64,000 bases of DNA, from contig NZ_JAJNKE010000024.1 of assembly GCF_021043395.1 (NCBI RefSeq), positions 1-64,000 on the forward strand, written 5' to 3'. Below are positions 17,431-30,122 of the stretch, piece by piece; within the stretch, counting starts at the first letter, position 1; each line of letters opens with the position of its first letter. Position numbers and translations under genes: made by a program. The DNA is from Clostridium guangxiense (GTDB lineage: Bacteria > Bacillota > Clostridia > Clostridiales > Clostridiaceae). The notes beneath the pieces are model-generated. The model was given only the letters and a program-made list of their open reading frames with translations. It made no database searches and was not told the origin of the DNA.

Positions 17431-18177
17431 ATGGGCTTAAAAAACTTTTTCAATAACGTATCTAGTAAAATGAAAATTATGTACAATAGAATTTTAAAAT
17501 ATAAAGCACAAATTGGTGGAATCTTGCTTATTGTTTTTTTAGCATACTGTACATATATATACTACTCAAAGTATTTTTATATGATGAAGGATACTGAAAA
17601 GGTAAAAAAATTTATATTATCCTATGGAAGGTACAGTACGCTTGCTTTTTTAGTTATGCAAATAGCCCAAGTAATTGTATTTTTTATACCAGGGGAAATA
17701 GTTCAAATTGCAGGTGGATATGTTTTTGGCACATTCTATGGAAGTCTAATATCTGTTATAGGAATAACTATAGGGAGTGTCGGTGCGTTTTTTCTTTCTA
17801 ACTTTTTAGGAAAACCTTTTATAGAAAAGATTACGGCGAAGAATAATGCATCTAAATTTAGAAAATTTTTAAAAAGTGAAAATGCTGCTGCTGCAATATT
17901 TCTTATTTATCTTATACCAGGATTGCCAAAAGATATATTAGCGTATCTATGTGGAGCTTCTGGAGTAAGCGGAAAAAAGTTTATTATTTACTCAACTATG
18001 GGAAGACTTCCAGGCATATTTGTATCTGCGTATTTTGGAAATAAGCTGACTGAAGGCAATGTTTTGCATCTTGCCATTATAGCTGTTGTTATGATTATTT
18101 TATTTATAATAGGAACTTTAAAGGGAGAAAAAATATTAAAGAACATTATTAAGAAAAAATCGGATAAAAATAGCTAG
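17431..18177 (+). CDS. VTT/TVP38-DedA family membrane protein
   Basis: 248 residues from the ATG at 17431, chosen over an in-frame TTG 33 bases upstream because GGAAGTG precedes it. About six hydrophobic segments. The VTT core includes FFIPGEIVQIAGGYVFG and the re-entrant LIPGLPKDILAYLCGASG. Family members are putative lipid scramblases or membrane-homeostasis proteins. It ends five bases before the stop of the converging next gene with no terminator visible. Confidence 0.78.
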   Translation: MGLKNFFNNVSSKMKIMYNRILKYKAQIGGILLIVFLAYCTYIYYSKYFYMMKDTEKVKKFILSYGRYSTLAFLVMQIAQVIVFFIPGEIVQIAGGYVFGTFYGSLISVIGITIGSVGAFFLSNFLGKPFIEKITAKNNASKFRKFLKSENAAAAIFLIYLIPGLPKDILAYLCGASGVSGKKFIIYSTMGRLPGIFVSAYFGNKLTEGNVLHLAIIAVVMIILFIIGTLKGEKILKNIIKKKSDKNS

Positions 18178-18181
18178 AAGT

Positions 18182-18856
18182 TTATTTTCCTTTTATATAA
18201 AAAAATATGCCTGTTATTAATGAAAAAAATAAGATTATAGCAGCACAATGCATAAAATAATTTTCTGGAAATATTAATATAACGGGGTCATATTGTGGAT
18301 CAAAAATCCAGTACTGATTATGAAATATAAGCTTATGAAATGAATCAAAAAATTCATCAAAATTAAAAAGTGAAAGAAAAGATGAAAAAACAGTTATAGC
18401 AATCAGTTCTTTTCCGCTGGCTTTTAGGCAGAAAATAACATAATTTTTTTTTGTTATAAAAGAGAATGCTATAAATAATATTATAGAAGCTATAAAAGTG
18501 TATTCTCCATATTTTATTATTTTTTTTACATCTTCAAAATGTGTTTTGGCTTTTGAAGAAAAAGGTATAGTTGGAAGTTTAAAGGCCTCTTTTTTATGGT
18601 TTTGTATATAATCAATTACATAATTGTAATTTTTTTTGAGAGAAATAGAATTTAAATATTGAGTATTTAAGTTATATTTTTCAATATAAAGGTTATACTC
18701 TTCTATTATGTCTAAATTTAATGCATCGTAATAGTAAATTGGCTTTAAGTTCATTGTTATTTTTGTGAAAAATAAAATAGTTGTCAATGTCAAAAGGAAA
18801 GAAAAAAATATCTTAGTTAAATTTGATACTATCTTCAAATTATTCACTGCCTTCAT
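18182..18856 (-). CDS. DUF1461 (TIGR01906-type) integral membrane protein
   Basis: 224 residues with four clear membrane segments: one near residues 12-32, one near 118-136, one near 148-165 and one at the C-terminus. The extracytoplasmic loop between the third and fourth ends with SFHKLIFHNQYWIFDPQYD, the F-H-x-x-F-x-N-x-x-W-x-x-D-P-x-x-D signature I know from the DUF1461 family. Function is unknown. No good ribosome site lies before the ATG, so the start or its strength is uncertain. It diverges from groES. Confidence 0.65.
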   Translation of the reverse strand: MKAVNNLKIVSNLTKIFFSFLLTLTTILFFTKITMNLKPIYYYDALNLDIIEEYNLYIEKYNLNTQYLNSISLKKNYNYVIDYIQNHKKEAFKLPTIPFSSKAKTHFEDVKKIIKYGEYTFIASIILFIAFSFITKKNYVIFCLKASGKELIAITVFSSFLSLFNFDEFFDSFHKLIFHNQYWIFDPQYDPVILIFPENYFMHCAAIILFFSLITGIFFYIKGK

Positions 18857-19008
18857 AAAAATTTTGTGTTAAACATTATTGACAAGTGTAGGAATTTTAT
18901 TCAAATTGATATTTATAGATAAAAAGAGTAATTTAGCAAAAAAACAATTTAATGCATATCAATTTACTATAATCAGTAATATTAACCAAATAGTAACGTA
19001 TATTAAGT

Positions 19009-19037
19009 TTGCCAATATATCAACTATTAATTATTAT
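19009..19037 (+). promoter_or_regulatory. groESL promoter
   Basis: TTGCCA and TATTAT with a 17-base spacer, ending 10 bases before the CIRCE operator. Confidence 0.6.
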
Positions 19038-19047
19038 AATAATTGTG

Positions 19048-19074
19048 TTAGCACTCAATATTAGCGAGTGCTAA
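19048..19074. promoter_or_regulatory. CIRCE operator (HrcA binding site)
   Basis: TTAGCACTC, nine bases, GAGTGCTAA: a perfect match to the CIRCE consensus. It shows heat-shock control of groESL by HrcA. Confidence 0.95.
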
Positions 19075-19109
19075 TAAAAATTATAAAGTTAATAAAATTT
19101 TTAATATAA

Positions 19110-19418
<309 letters not shown>

Positions 19419-19526
19419 TTTAGTGAAATCAGCTCAACTAAACTTATATATGTCTCATAATGTTTTGAAAGTTGTCATTTTGAAACGTATATAAATTAAG
19501 TTTCGCATCGATTTAACTGTATTTAA

Positions 19527-21191
<1,665 letters not shown>

Positions 21192-21203
21192 AATAAAAGA
21201 AAT

Positions 21204-21252
21204 AAAAAAATTCAAGAGAATAAAAAGTTCTCTTGAATTTTTTATTTTTTTG
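21204..21252 (+). terminator. groESL terminator
   Basis: ATTCAAGAGAA and TTCTCTTGAAT form an 11-bp stem flanked by A-run and T-runs. Confidence 0.85.
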
Positions 21253-21455
21253 TAGATTAAAATATGTATACTTTTGGTCAATATAACCAAGTATATTTAT
21301 ATAGAAGCAGAGAAAATTTATTTTTTGATATAAAGTTTAGAGGAAGAATATTTGTGAAAAGAAATTTTTTAATCAATATTGTGTCGATAATGATTGACAA
21401 AATGCAAATTTATGAATAAAATAGAGAATAAAATATGTTATAAAAATAATTGATA

Positions 21456-21524
21456 AAACTCATATATATCCTGAATATGGCAGGAAGTATCTACCAGAAA
21501 CCGTTAATTTCTGACTATGAGTGA
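21456..21524 (+). promoter_or_regulatory. Guanine-type purine riboswitch before guaB
   Basis: The three-way junction is complete: P1 ACTCATA/TATGAGT, P2 TCCTG/CAGGA with the conserved AATATGG loop, J2/3 TATCTACC, P3 CAGAAA/TTTCTG with loop CCGTTAA. The base that sets specificity is C in GACTATG, as in guanine/hypoxanthine riboswitches; adenine types have T. It should lower guaB-guaA expression when guanine is high. Confidence 0.92.
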
Positions 21525-21549
21525 TTGAGGCGTGTTTGATGTATATTAA

Positions 21550-21588
21550 AGCATGCTAATTTTCACTCTCAAAGAAAATTAGTATGCT
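21550..21588 (+). terminator. Expression-platform hairpin of the guaB riboswitch
   Basis: AGCATGCTAATTTT pairs with AAAATTAGTATGCT, 14 bp with one mismatch or wobble. Only a short broken T-run follows, so it is a weak or factor-assisted stop. Confidence 0.6.
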
Positions 21589-21659
21589 TATATTCTATAT
21601 GGATAAAGACAAACTAGTTTAACTTAAAAAATTTATTTTTGAAAGGAAGTTATATATAA

Positions 21660-23117
<1,458 letters not shown>

Positions 23118-23147
23118 TAAATTATTTAAAATGTAGGAGGTAAGACT

Positions 23148-24680
23148 GTGGAAAGACAGATGGTACTGGTTATTGATTTTGGAGGTCAATATAATCAGCT
23201 TATAGCAAGAAGAGTTAGAGAACACAATGTTTACTGTGAGATAGTTCCATTTACTTATACTATTGATAAAATAAAAGCAAAGAATCCAAGTGCAATAATT
23301 TTTACAGGCGGACAAAACAGTGTTTATGGTGAAGATGCACCTGGAGTTGACAAGGAAATATTTAATCTAGGAGTCCCAGTACTTGGAATCTGCTATGGAC
23401 ATCAGCTCGTAACTTATACCCTTGGGGGAGAAGTTAAAAGCTCTGAGATTAGAGAATACGGAAAAGCTGGTGTAACACTTGATAATACTTGTAAGCTTTT
23501 TGAAGGAATAGATGTAGATAACACTTGCTGGATGAGTCATACGGATACAGTTGCAAAGGTTCCAGAAGGTTTTAAAATTGTGGCACACACAAAGGTATGT
23601 CCTGTCGCAGCTATGATTAATGAAGAAAAAAATATATACGGAGTTCAATTTCACCCAGAAGTTTTACATACACCTTTTGGAAAAGAGTTTTTCTCAAACT
23701 TCTTATTTAAAGTATGCAAACTTAAAGCTGACTGGTCAATGTCTTCTTTCGTAGAAGAAAAAGTTAAACTTATAAAAGATATTGTTGGAGATAAAAAAGT
23801 TTTATGTGCACTTTCAGGTGGAGTTGATTCATCTGTTGCAGCAGTTCTTGTACACAAAGCTGTAGGCAAACAGTTAACTTGTGTATTTGTTGATCACGGA
23901 CTTCTTAGAAAAGATGAAGGAGATCAAGTTGAAAGTATTTTTAGAAAACAATTTGATATGAACCTCATAAGAGTTAATGCTAAAGATAGATTTCTTGGAA
24001 AACTAAAAGGGGTTTCTGATCCTGAAAGAAAAAGAAAGATAATAGGAGAAGAATTCATAAGAGTATTTGAAGAAGAAGCAAATAAACTTGGAGAAATAGG
24101 TTTTCTAGTTCAAGGAACAATTTATCCAGATGTTGTTGAAAGTGGAACAACTACTTCAGCAACTATAAAGAGTCATCACAATGTTGGTGGACTTCCAGAA
24201 GATATGCAATTTGAACTTATAGAACCATTAAGAGAACTATTTAAGGACGAAGTAAGAGCTGTTGGAGAAGAACTTGGAATTCCTCATAAACTTGTGTGGA
24301 GACAGCCGTTTCCGGGACCAGGACTTGGAATAAGAGTGCTTGGAGAAGTTACAGAAGAAAAACTTGAAATAGTTAGAGAAGCAGATGCAATTTTCAGAGA
24401 AGAAATTGCAAATGCAGGTCTTGAAGAAAAAATTTGGCAGTACTTTGCTTGCCTTCCAAACATCCATTCCGTTGGAGTTATGGGTGATGGAAGAACCTAC
24501 TGTGAAACCATAGCTTTAAGAGCCGTTACATCCTCAGATGCTATGACTTCTGATTGGGCAAGAATACCATATGAAGTTTTAGATAAAGTATCTAGAAGAA
24601 TAGTTAATGAAGTTAAAGGCGTAAATAGAATTGTTTATGATATAACTTCAAAACCACCAGCTACAATTGAGTGGGAATAA
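23148..24680 (+). CDS. guaA: GMP synthase (glutamine-hydrolysing)
   Basis: 510 residues from a GTG start (AGGAGG seven bases upstream). It converts XMP to GMP. The N-terminal class I glutamine amidotransferase domain has Cys82 in LGICYGHQ and the His-Glu pair in GVQFHPEV. The ATP pyrophosphatase domain has the PP-loop [11 protein letters not shown]. The C-terminal dimerisation domain ends KPPATIEWE as usual. It forms an operon with guaB. A separate ncRNA promoter overlaps its last codons. Confidence 0.96.
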   Translation: MERQMVLVIDFGGQYNQLIARRVREHNVYCEIVPFTYTIDKIKAKNPSAIIFTGGQNSVYGEDAPGVDKEIFNLGVPVLGICYGHQLVTYTLGGEVKSSEIREYGKAGVTLDNTCKLFEGIDVDNTCWMSHTDTVAKVPEGFKIVAHTKVCPVAAMINEEKNIYGVQFHPEVLHTPFGKEFFSNFLFKVCKLKADWSMSSFVEEKVKLIKDIVGDKKVLCALSGGVDSSVAAVLVHKAVGKQLTCVFVDHGLLRKDEGDQVESIFRKQFDMNLIRVNAKDRFLGKLKGVSDPERKRKIIGEEFIRVFEEEANKLGEIGFLVQGTIYPDVVESGTTTSATIKSHHNVGGLPEDMQFELIEPLRELFKDEVRAVGEELGIPHKLVWRQPFPGPGLGIRVLGEVTEEKLEIVREADAIFREEIANAGLEEKIWQYFACLPNIHSVGVMGDGRTYCETIALRAVTSSDAMTSDWARIPYEVLDKVSRRIVNEVKGVNRIVYDITSKPPATIEWE

Positions 24681-24696
24681 GAGCTATAAACATAAT
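24667..24696 (+). promoter_or_regulatory. Promoter of the RNA downstream of guaA
   Basis: TTGAGT and CATAAT with an 18-base spacer, overlapping the guaA stop. It predicts a start near 24702, which is also where the first helix of the RNA begins. Confidence 0.55.
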
Positions 24697-24701
24697 AAAA
24701 G

Positions 24702-24889
24702 CAACTGTGGTATATGGTAAAAGTCTATCAGTCTAAAATACTATATGTACTGTCTTAGGAAGGGTATGGCATACCCTGACCTTTGGAAGACTACAGTTAG
24801 CAGAAATGCACTACTGGATGTTATTGTAAGGAAAATAGTTGGGATAGTAGATAGTTTTGTGTAAAAACAAAACTATCTACTGTTTTTTT
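24702..24889 (+). ncRNA. Probable 6S-like RNA
   Basis: The 188-base transcript from a promoter to a strong terminator folds into one long interrupted rod. CAACTGT (24702-24708) closes on ATAGTTG (24835-24841). ATCAGT (24727-24732) pairs with ACTGGAT (24813-24819). An open central bubble carries the mini-hairpin GCA-GAAA-TGC (24800-24809) on its 3' side. The apical part is CTG/CAG, GTCTT/AAGAC and the hairpin AGGGTAT-GGC-ATACCCT. Length, rod, central bubble with a 3'-strand hairpin and own promoter fit 6S RNA, which binds housekeeping RNA polymerase. I cannot confirm the identity without a covariance-model search; another structured RNA is possible. Confidence 0.5.
24846..24889 (+). terminator. 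Terminator of the 6S-like RNA
   Basis: AGTAGATAGTTTTG and CAAAACTATCTACT form a perfect 14-bp stem followed by G and seven T. Bases 24890-25217 beyond it hold nothing I can identify. Confidence 0.9.
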
Positions 24890-25217
24890 GCATAATAGGT
24901 TGGTGGTTTTAGAATAATATGTTATAAAAATTTAGAAGAAATATTTATTATGAAGCCAACTATCAACTTTTTTCACGTTCTCTCCGGAAATAAGAAAGAT
25001 TACTTATACCACTAATACACTTCTGAAATTTTTTAAGTGTCTTCTTTAGCTGTGGGAGTATCAATAAATGAATCTCATAAATTTTAGTCATATGAACTTT
25101 ATAACTGGTGACTTCATATACTATATTACACAAACAATAATTGATATTTTAAATTATTGTTAAGAGTTAAAAATTCAAATATAACTAATGATAAATTATT
25201 TGAAAAGGGGAGTTAAC

Positions 25218-25946
25218 ATGATAATTCATCTTTATGCGTTATGTTGGAATGAAGAAAGAATGTTGCCGTATTTTTTTAAGCACTATGATAAAATAGTTGA
25301 TAAATATTATATTTTTGATAATAATTCGACGGATAATTCTTATACAATTCTAAAATCACATCCTAATGTTATCACAAATAAAATTGATTTGAGAGGAGAT
25401 TCAATGGTAGAAGCTGCCAAAGATCAATATAATTTGATATGGAAACAAAGTAGAGGAATAGCTGACTGGGTTATAGTTTGTAATGTGGATGAACACTTTT
25501 ATCATCCTGACTTTAGAAATTATCTTGAAGAATGTACTGCCAATGATATTACCTTAATAATGCCTATTGCATATGAAATGATTTCGGAAGTCTTTCCAAG
25601 CAATGATAAACTTTTATGCGAAACTATAAGGCATGGTGCAAGAGAAAAAAAAATGGATAAACCAGAGATATTTAATCCAACCGAGATTCAAGAGATAAAT
25701 TTTATACCTGGCAGACATTATGCTTATCCGATAGGTAATGTTAGAATGCCTGAAAGTAGAGAAGTTTTACTTTTACACTATAAGTATTTGGGACTTGATT
25801 ATGTGAACAAACGTCATTTGGAACTAAAAACTAGGATAAGAGAAACAGATTTTGCTCATGGATATGGATATCAATATTTTATGAGTGAACAAGCTAGACG
25901 AGAGAAATTTCTAAAACTAAAAAATGAAGCTGCAAAAGTTGTGTAG
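25218..25946 (+). CDS. Glycosyltransferase family 2-like protein
   Basis: 242 residues from the ATG at 25218, preceded by AAGGGGAG. The sequence starts IIHLYALCWNEERMLPYFF, then YIFDNNSTDNS, the nucleotide-sugar pocket of GT-A folds of the Glyco_tranf_2_4/GT92-like branch. NVDEHF at 89-94 takes the place of the DxD metal motif. There is no membrane segment, so it should act in the cytoplasm on a sugar or glycan precursor. It heads a set of three same-strand genes with an aldolase-like and a dehydrogenase-like protein. Confidence 0.72.
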   Translation: MIIHLYALCWNEERMLPYFFKHYDKIVDKYYIFDNNSTDNSYTILKSHPNVITNKIDLRGDSMVEAAKDQYNLIWKQSRGIADWVIVCNVDEHFYHPDFRNYLEECTANDITLIMPIAYEMISEVFPSNDKLLCETIRHGAREKKMDKPEIFNPTEIQEINFIPGRHYAYPIGNVRMPESREVLLLHYKYLGLDYVNKRHLELKTRIRETDFAHGYGYQYFMSEQARREKFLKLKNEAAKVV

Positions 25947-26005
25947 GGTAAATAGATATTATTGTCATAGACGACTATAGTTTATGAAAAGGAGTGTAAT
26001 AAGAT

Positions 26006-26821
26006 ATGATTTTATCATTAATTACAAATTGCCCAATTATGGCTATGTATGCACAATCAGCAGGAATAGATCGAATCATGATTGATTTAGAAGTGAAAGG
26101 TAAAAGCTCTCGTCAACAAGGTAAAGGTCTTTTTATATCTAATCATACAATTAATGATATTTTAGTTATAAGAAAAGTTTGCAAGAAAAATGCTATTTTT
26201 GTTAGGATAAATCCAATTGATAACGATTCAAAACAAGAAATAGATACTGTAATTAAAATGGGAGCCGATATAATAATGCTTCCTTATTTTCATACTATGA
26301 ATGAAGTTAAAACTTTTCTAAAATTAACAAATGGCTCCGTTAGGACTAGCTTGCTAGTTGAGACAAGGGAAGCAGCAGAACTTCTTCCTAAAATAGTTGA
26401 TTTAATAGGAGTAAACGAAATTCATTTTGGATTGAATGATCTCAGAATTAGCTGTGGGTATAAGACTATTTTTGAACCTGTATTGAATGGAACGTTGGAA
26501 GAGTATGCTAATATTGTTAATAAGAAAAAAATTCCATGGGGGTTTGGTGGAATAGGTAAGTTATCGGATACAAATCTCCCAATAGATCCTAAGTTAATAT
26601 TATATGAGCAAATAATGTTAAGGACTTCTATAGGATGGTTAGGAAGAAGTTTTAGAGATGCATTAGATAAAGAAAATGTAGAGCTGTCTCTTAAAAGAGA
26701 AACCTTATTATTAAGAGAGTTTGCTAGAAAGTATGCTAATGTTTCAAGAGATTTTTTAAATTCTAAGCATGTTGAGCTTTTGAAACAGATTCGTTTAATG
26801 GAAAATAGAACAAAGCAATAA
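26006..26821 (+). CDS. HpcH/HpaI (CitE-like) aldolase family protein
   Basis: 271 residues. Family features are DRIMIDLEVKGK near residues 20-31, FVRINPIDND, a GADIIMLPYFHTMNEV segment (metal-site strand) and LVETREAAELL, which carries the family's metal-binding Glu. Related enzymes make or break C-C bonds of pyruvate or acyl-CoA with a divalent metal. GGAG precedes the ATG. Its place between a glycosyltransferase and a 2-hydroxyacid dehydrogenase suggests that the three make or attach an unusual sugar acid, but this is inference. Confidence 0.72.
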   Translation: MILSLITNCPIMAMYAQSAGIDRIMIDLEVKGKSSRQQGKGLFISNHTINDILVIRKVCKKNAIFVRINPIDNDSKQEIDTVIKMGADIIMLPYFHTMNEVKTFLKLTNGSVRTSLLVETREAAELLPKIVDLIGVNEIHFGLNDLRISCGYKTIFEPVLNGTLEEYANIVNKKKIPWGFGGIGKLSDTNLPIDPKLILYEQIMLRTSIGWLGRSFRDALDKENVELSLKRETLLLREFARKYANVSRDFLNSKHVELLKQIRLMENRTKQ

Positions 26822-26884
26822 AACAGACTATAAGTCTTTAATTTAAACTTCTCGTTAAATGAATTTAAGAAGAGGTGTTTCATT

Positions 26885-27826
26885 TTGAATTTATTGTCTA
26901 CTTTTGACTTTGGTAAAGAGAAAATGGATTGTATCAAAAGGTTAGGTATTGAGGTCACTTTGATAGATGGGAAAAAAATAGGTGAAATTTGTAACTGCAA
27001 TGATTTTGAGGTTATTGTTTGTAATAACTTTTTTAAGTATTTTGATATTTCTAAATTTGGTAATTTAAAGTGGGTTCAATTAGTAAGTTCTGGTGTTGAT
27101 GCAGTTCCAATACAACGTCTAAAGCGTGCTGGCGTTATTTTAACAAATTGTAAAGGGGCTTATAGTATACCAATTGCAGAATGGGTTATTACAAAGATAT
27201 TAGAGATTTATAAAAGCAGTAAAAAATTTTATAAGTTACAAGATAATAGGAAATGGGAAAAGTATGAATATATGTATGAACTGAACAATAAAAAAGCTTC
27301 TATTCTTGGAACAGGAAGTATAGGGGTTGAAATTGCCAAAAGACTTAAATCTTTTGGAGTTGAAATAACGGGAATTAATAGTACAGGTATGAAAATAAAA
27401 TTTTTTAAAAAATGCTTTGCGATGCAAAATATAAATAATGTTCTAAATGTAAGTGATATAGTGATAAATACACTCCCTTTAACAGTAAAAACAATAAATT
27501 TAATAAATGATGCTTTCTTCGCTAATATGAAAGCTAAAAGTATTTTTGTGAATGTTTCAAGAGGTAAAATATTAGATGAAAAGGCTCTAATAAAATATTT
27601 AAAATCAGGTCATTTATTAGGTGCTGCATTAGATGTATTTGAATTGGAGCCATTACCTCCCAATGATCCTCTATGGTTATTAAATAATCTAATTATCACA
27701 CCACATGTTTCCTATAGGTCTGATATTGGTAATCAACGGGTATTTGAAATTGTGTTTGAAAATCTGATAAGATATAAGAATGGTGAAGAATTGATAAACA
27801 AGGTAGATTATGTAAAAGGATATTAA
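26885..27826 (+). CDS. D-isomer-specific 2-hydroxyacid dehydrogenase
   Basis: 313 residues from a TTG start supported by AGAGGTG. The NAD domain has ILGTGSIGVEIAKRL (GxGxxG 142-147). The catalytic set is Arg in NVSRGKI, Glu in DVFELEPLP and His274 in ITPHVSYR. It should reduce a 2-keto acid to a D-2-hydroxy acid. Members of this branch are often found in cell-surface sugar clusters. It is the last of the three-gene set beginning at 25218. Confidence 0.8.
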   Translation: MNLLSTFDFGKEKMDCIKRLGIEVTLIDGKKIGEICNCNDFEVIVCNNFFKYFDISKFGNLKWVQLVSSGVDAVPIQRLKRAGVILTNCKGAYSIPIAEWVITKILEIYKSSKKFYKLQDNRKWEKYEYMYELNNKKASILGTGSIGVEIAKRLKSFGVEITGINSTGMKIKFFKKCFAMQNINNVLNVSDIVINTLPLTVKTINLINDAFFANMKAKSIFVNVSRGKILDEKALIKYLKSGHLLGAALDVFELEPLPPNDPLWLLNNLIITPHVSYRSDIGNQRVFEIVFENLIRYKNGEELINKVDYVKGY

Positions 27827-27981
27827 TAATTTTATACAGAACAACAATACAAATAAGAATATCCTTTTACTAAGTAAGAATTTGAATTAGAGACAACTTT
27901 TTTAGATGAAAACGGATATAAAAAACATGAGCTGATAATCAGTAAATAGCCTATATTATACAAATTGGGGGATGATAATTT

Positions 27982-28926
27982 ATGAAAGATTTCAGTACAA
28001 AGTATGGAAAAGTAAGAGGAGTGAGTACTGCTTACTATTATCCAACAGGTGAGATAAATGAATGTACTGTTAATAAATATTGTGAATTGAAAACTAATTT
28101 AGGCGTTTTAATTCCAAGGTATAAAGAGGACGGTATTAGAAGTAAGAACACAAAGTCTATATCTTTTTATAAAAGTGGCAATATAAGAAGTATTTCTTTG
28201 AACGAGAGAACTATTGTGCCTACACCAATTGGTGAAATAAAAGCTGAATTGATAACATTTTATGAGAATGGAAACCTTAAAAGGCTTTTTCCTTTGAACG
28301 GGAAAATTACAGCTTATTGGACTGAAAAAAATGAATATGAGTTAGCAGAGGAATTAAAATTTAATTTTCAATTTGGTCGTTTAAAAAATAAAGTTATTTG
28401 TATAAATTTTTATGATTCAGGACAAGTGAAAAGCTTAACTTTTTGGTCTAAAGACACAGTTACAATTGATACACCTAACGGAAAAATGCAGGTGAGGATA
28501 GGGATATCTACGTATGAGGATGGGAAACTTAAGACCTGTGAACCTGCTAGTCAAGTAAATGTGGATACTCCTATTGGAAGTATTACGGCATATGATATTA
28601 ATGCACTTGGGATTAACGGCGATAAAAATTCTTTGAACTTTTATGAAAATGGGAGAGTAAAATCATTATACACCTCTACCGATATGATAGAAGTATATAA
28701 TGAAAGTGGTTGTGTTGCTGCTTTTCAGCCTAAGTTAAAACCCAGCATATTTAATGAAAATGTGATGGATATTGTACCTTTTAATATTGAATTTTATGAT
28801 GGAAAAGTAAGGTTTAATGATTCTGATGAAGCATCATTTGAAATTAATAAGTATATATTTAAAATTAGTAAAGGTGTAACTAATATTACAAAAGAAACTA
28901 ATAATTGTACAGGATGTAGTAAGTAA
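27982..28926 (+). CDS. Repeat protein with FYxxGxxKSL units
   Basis: 314 residues, no signal peptide or membrane span. A unit of about 50 residues recurs: F-Y-x-S/N-G-x-x-x-S-L/I followed by a T-P-I/N-G-x-I/M strand. Copies are FYKSGNIRSI, FYENGNLKRL, FYDSGQVKSL, YEDGKLKTC and FYENGRVKSL. This resembles MORN or YwqK-type beta-hairpin repeats. The C-terminus ends in CTGC-S-K, a CxxC that could bind metal or be redox-active. The role is unknown. GGGGG precedes the ATG. Confidence 0.65.
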   Translation: MKDFSTKYGKVRGVSTAYYYPTGEINECTVNKYCELKTNLGVLIPRYKEDGIRSKNTKSISFYKSGNIRSISLNERTIVPTPIGEIKAELITFYENGNLKRLFPLNGKITAYWTEKNEYELAEELKFNFQFGRLKNKVICINFYDSGQVKSLTFWSKDTVTIDTPNGKMQVRIGISTYEDGKLKTCEPASQVNVDTPIGSITAYDINALGINGDKNSLNFYENGRVKSLYTSTDMIEVYNESGCVAAFQPKLKPSIFNENVMDIVPFNIEFYDGKVRFNDSDEASFEINKYIFKISKGVTNITKETNNCTGCSK

Positions 28927-28963
28927 TGCTACTATATAGAATAATATAAAATTTATAATATTC

Positions 28964-28994
28964 TTGACTTAAAGTTAGCTTTAAGTGATATAGT
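28964..28994 (+). promoter_or_regulatory. MerR-type promoter/operator before the aldo/keto reductase
   Basis: TTGACT and TATAGT are 19 bases apart, the stretched spacing typical of MerR-activated promoters. The spacer contains the dyad CTTAAAG-TTAG-CTTTAAG. A MerR gene lies downstream of the reductase. Confidence 0.75.
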
Positions 28995-29024
28995 AAATTC
29001 ATAAAAAGCAAAGGAGTTGAAATT

Positions 29025-30020
29025 ATGGGATATCAAGCAGCAAAAAATAGATATAAAGAAATGAAGTATAGTAAATGTGGTGAAAGTGGTTTAAAGCTTC
29101 CAAGGGTATCATTAGGACTTTGGCATAACTTTGGAAGTAATGCAAGTTATGATAATATGAAAGAATTATGCTTTACTGCCTTTGACAATGGAATAACACA
29201 TTTTGACTTAGCAAATAACTATGGACCAGTGGAAGGAAGTGCAGAAGAAAATTTTGGACGTATCTTGAAGGATGATTTAGGAGTATATCGTGATGAATTG
29301 CTGGTTAGCACAAAAGCGGGTTACAAAATGTGGGATGGACCTTATGGAGATTGGGGAAGCCGCAAGTATTTATTATCAAGCTTAGATCAGAGTTTAAAAC
29401 GTATGAGACTTGAATATGTCGATATATTTTATCATCATCGAATGGATCCTAATACTCCATTAGAAGAAACTATGATGGCGCTGGATACTGCTGTAAAAAG
29501 CGGAAAGGCACTTTATGCTGGTATTTCCAATTATGATGGAGAAACTATGAAAAAAGCAGCAGCAATTTTGAAAGAATTAAAATGTCCATTTATAATAAAC
29601 CAAAATAGATATTCTATTTTTGATAGAACTATAGAAAATAATGGACTTAAAAAAGCAGCAAAAGAAAACGGAAAAGGAATTATTGCATTTAGTCCGTTGG
29701 CACAAGGTATATTAACAGATAGATATTTAAAGGGTATTCCTGAAGATAGTCGTATTAAATTAGATGGAAGATTCTTAAAAGCGGATGTTTTAACAGAAAA
29801 GAAGCTTAAGCAGATTCGAAAGTTAAATGATATTGCAATAAATAGAGGACAGACTCTTGCACAAATGGCACTTAGCTGGGTATTAAAAGATGGGGATGTG
29901 ACAAGTGTATTGATTGGAGCATCAAAAGCAACACAAATTATTGAAAATGTAGGAATAATTCATAAAGTTGAATTCTCAGAAGAAGAATTGAAAACCATTG
30001 ATGAGATAAGTCTTGGATAA
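29025..30020 (+). CDS. Aldo/keto reductase, YghZ-like
   Basis: 331 residues, NADPH-dependent AKR barrel of the YghZ/GSP69 group that reduces aldehydes such as glyceraldehyde 3-phosphate or methylglyoxal. The catalytic tetrad is Asp (FDLANNYG), Tyr (NNYG), Lys (STKAGY) and His (FYHHRMD). The YghZ-type insert GYKMWDGPYGDWGSRKYLLSSL is present. C-terminal SVLIGASKATQI binds the cofactor phosphate. It has an AGGAG ribosome site. The promoter looks MerR-controlled, with the probable regulator 100 bases downstream. Confidence 0.88.
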   Translation: MGYQAAKNRYKEMKYSKCGESGLKLPRVSLGLWHNFGSNASYDNMKELCFTAFDNGITHFDLANNYGPVEGSAEENFGRILKDDLGVYRDELLVSTKAGYKMWDGPYGDWGSRKYLLSSLDQSLKRMRLEYVDIFYHHRMDPNTPLEETMMALDTAVKSGKALYAGISNYDGETMKKAAAILKELKCPFIINQNRYSIFDRTIENNGLKKAAKENGKGIIAFSPLAQGILTDRYLKGIPEDSRIKLDGRFLKADVLTEKKLKQIRKLNDIAINRGQTLAQMALSWVLKDGDVTSVLIGASKATQIIENVGIIHKVEFSEEELKTIDEISLG

Positions 30021-30122
30021 AAAATGGATTTCCAACATTAATACTTTTTTCTATATTTAAAATTATTGATTTTTAAGTATAATGGATATTAGGAATTACT
30101 GATAAAAGAGAGGAAATGAACT

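Noticed and set aside
18879-19064. 61-codon reading before groES
   Set aside because: It overlaps the groESL promoter and CIRCE operator and has no ribosome site.
27878-27949. 24-codon reading EFELETTFLDENGYKKHELIISK
   Set aside because: It looks protein-like and could be a leftover C-terminus, but it is too short and has a stop directly upstream; evidence is not enough for a feature.
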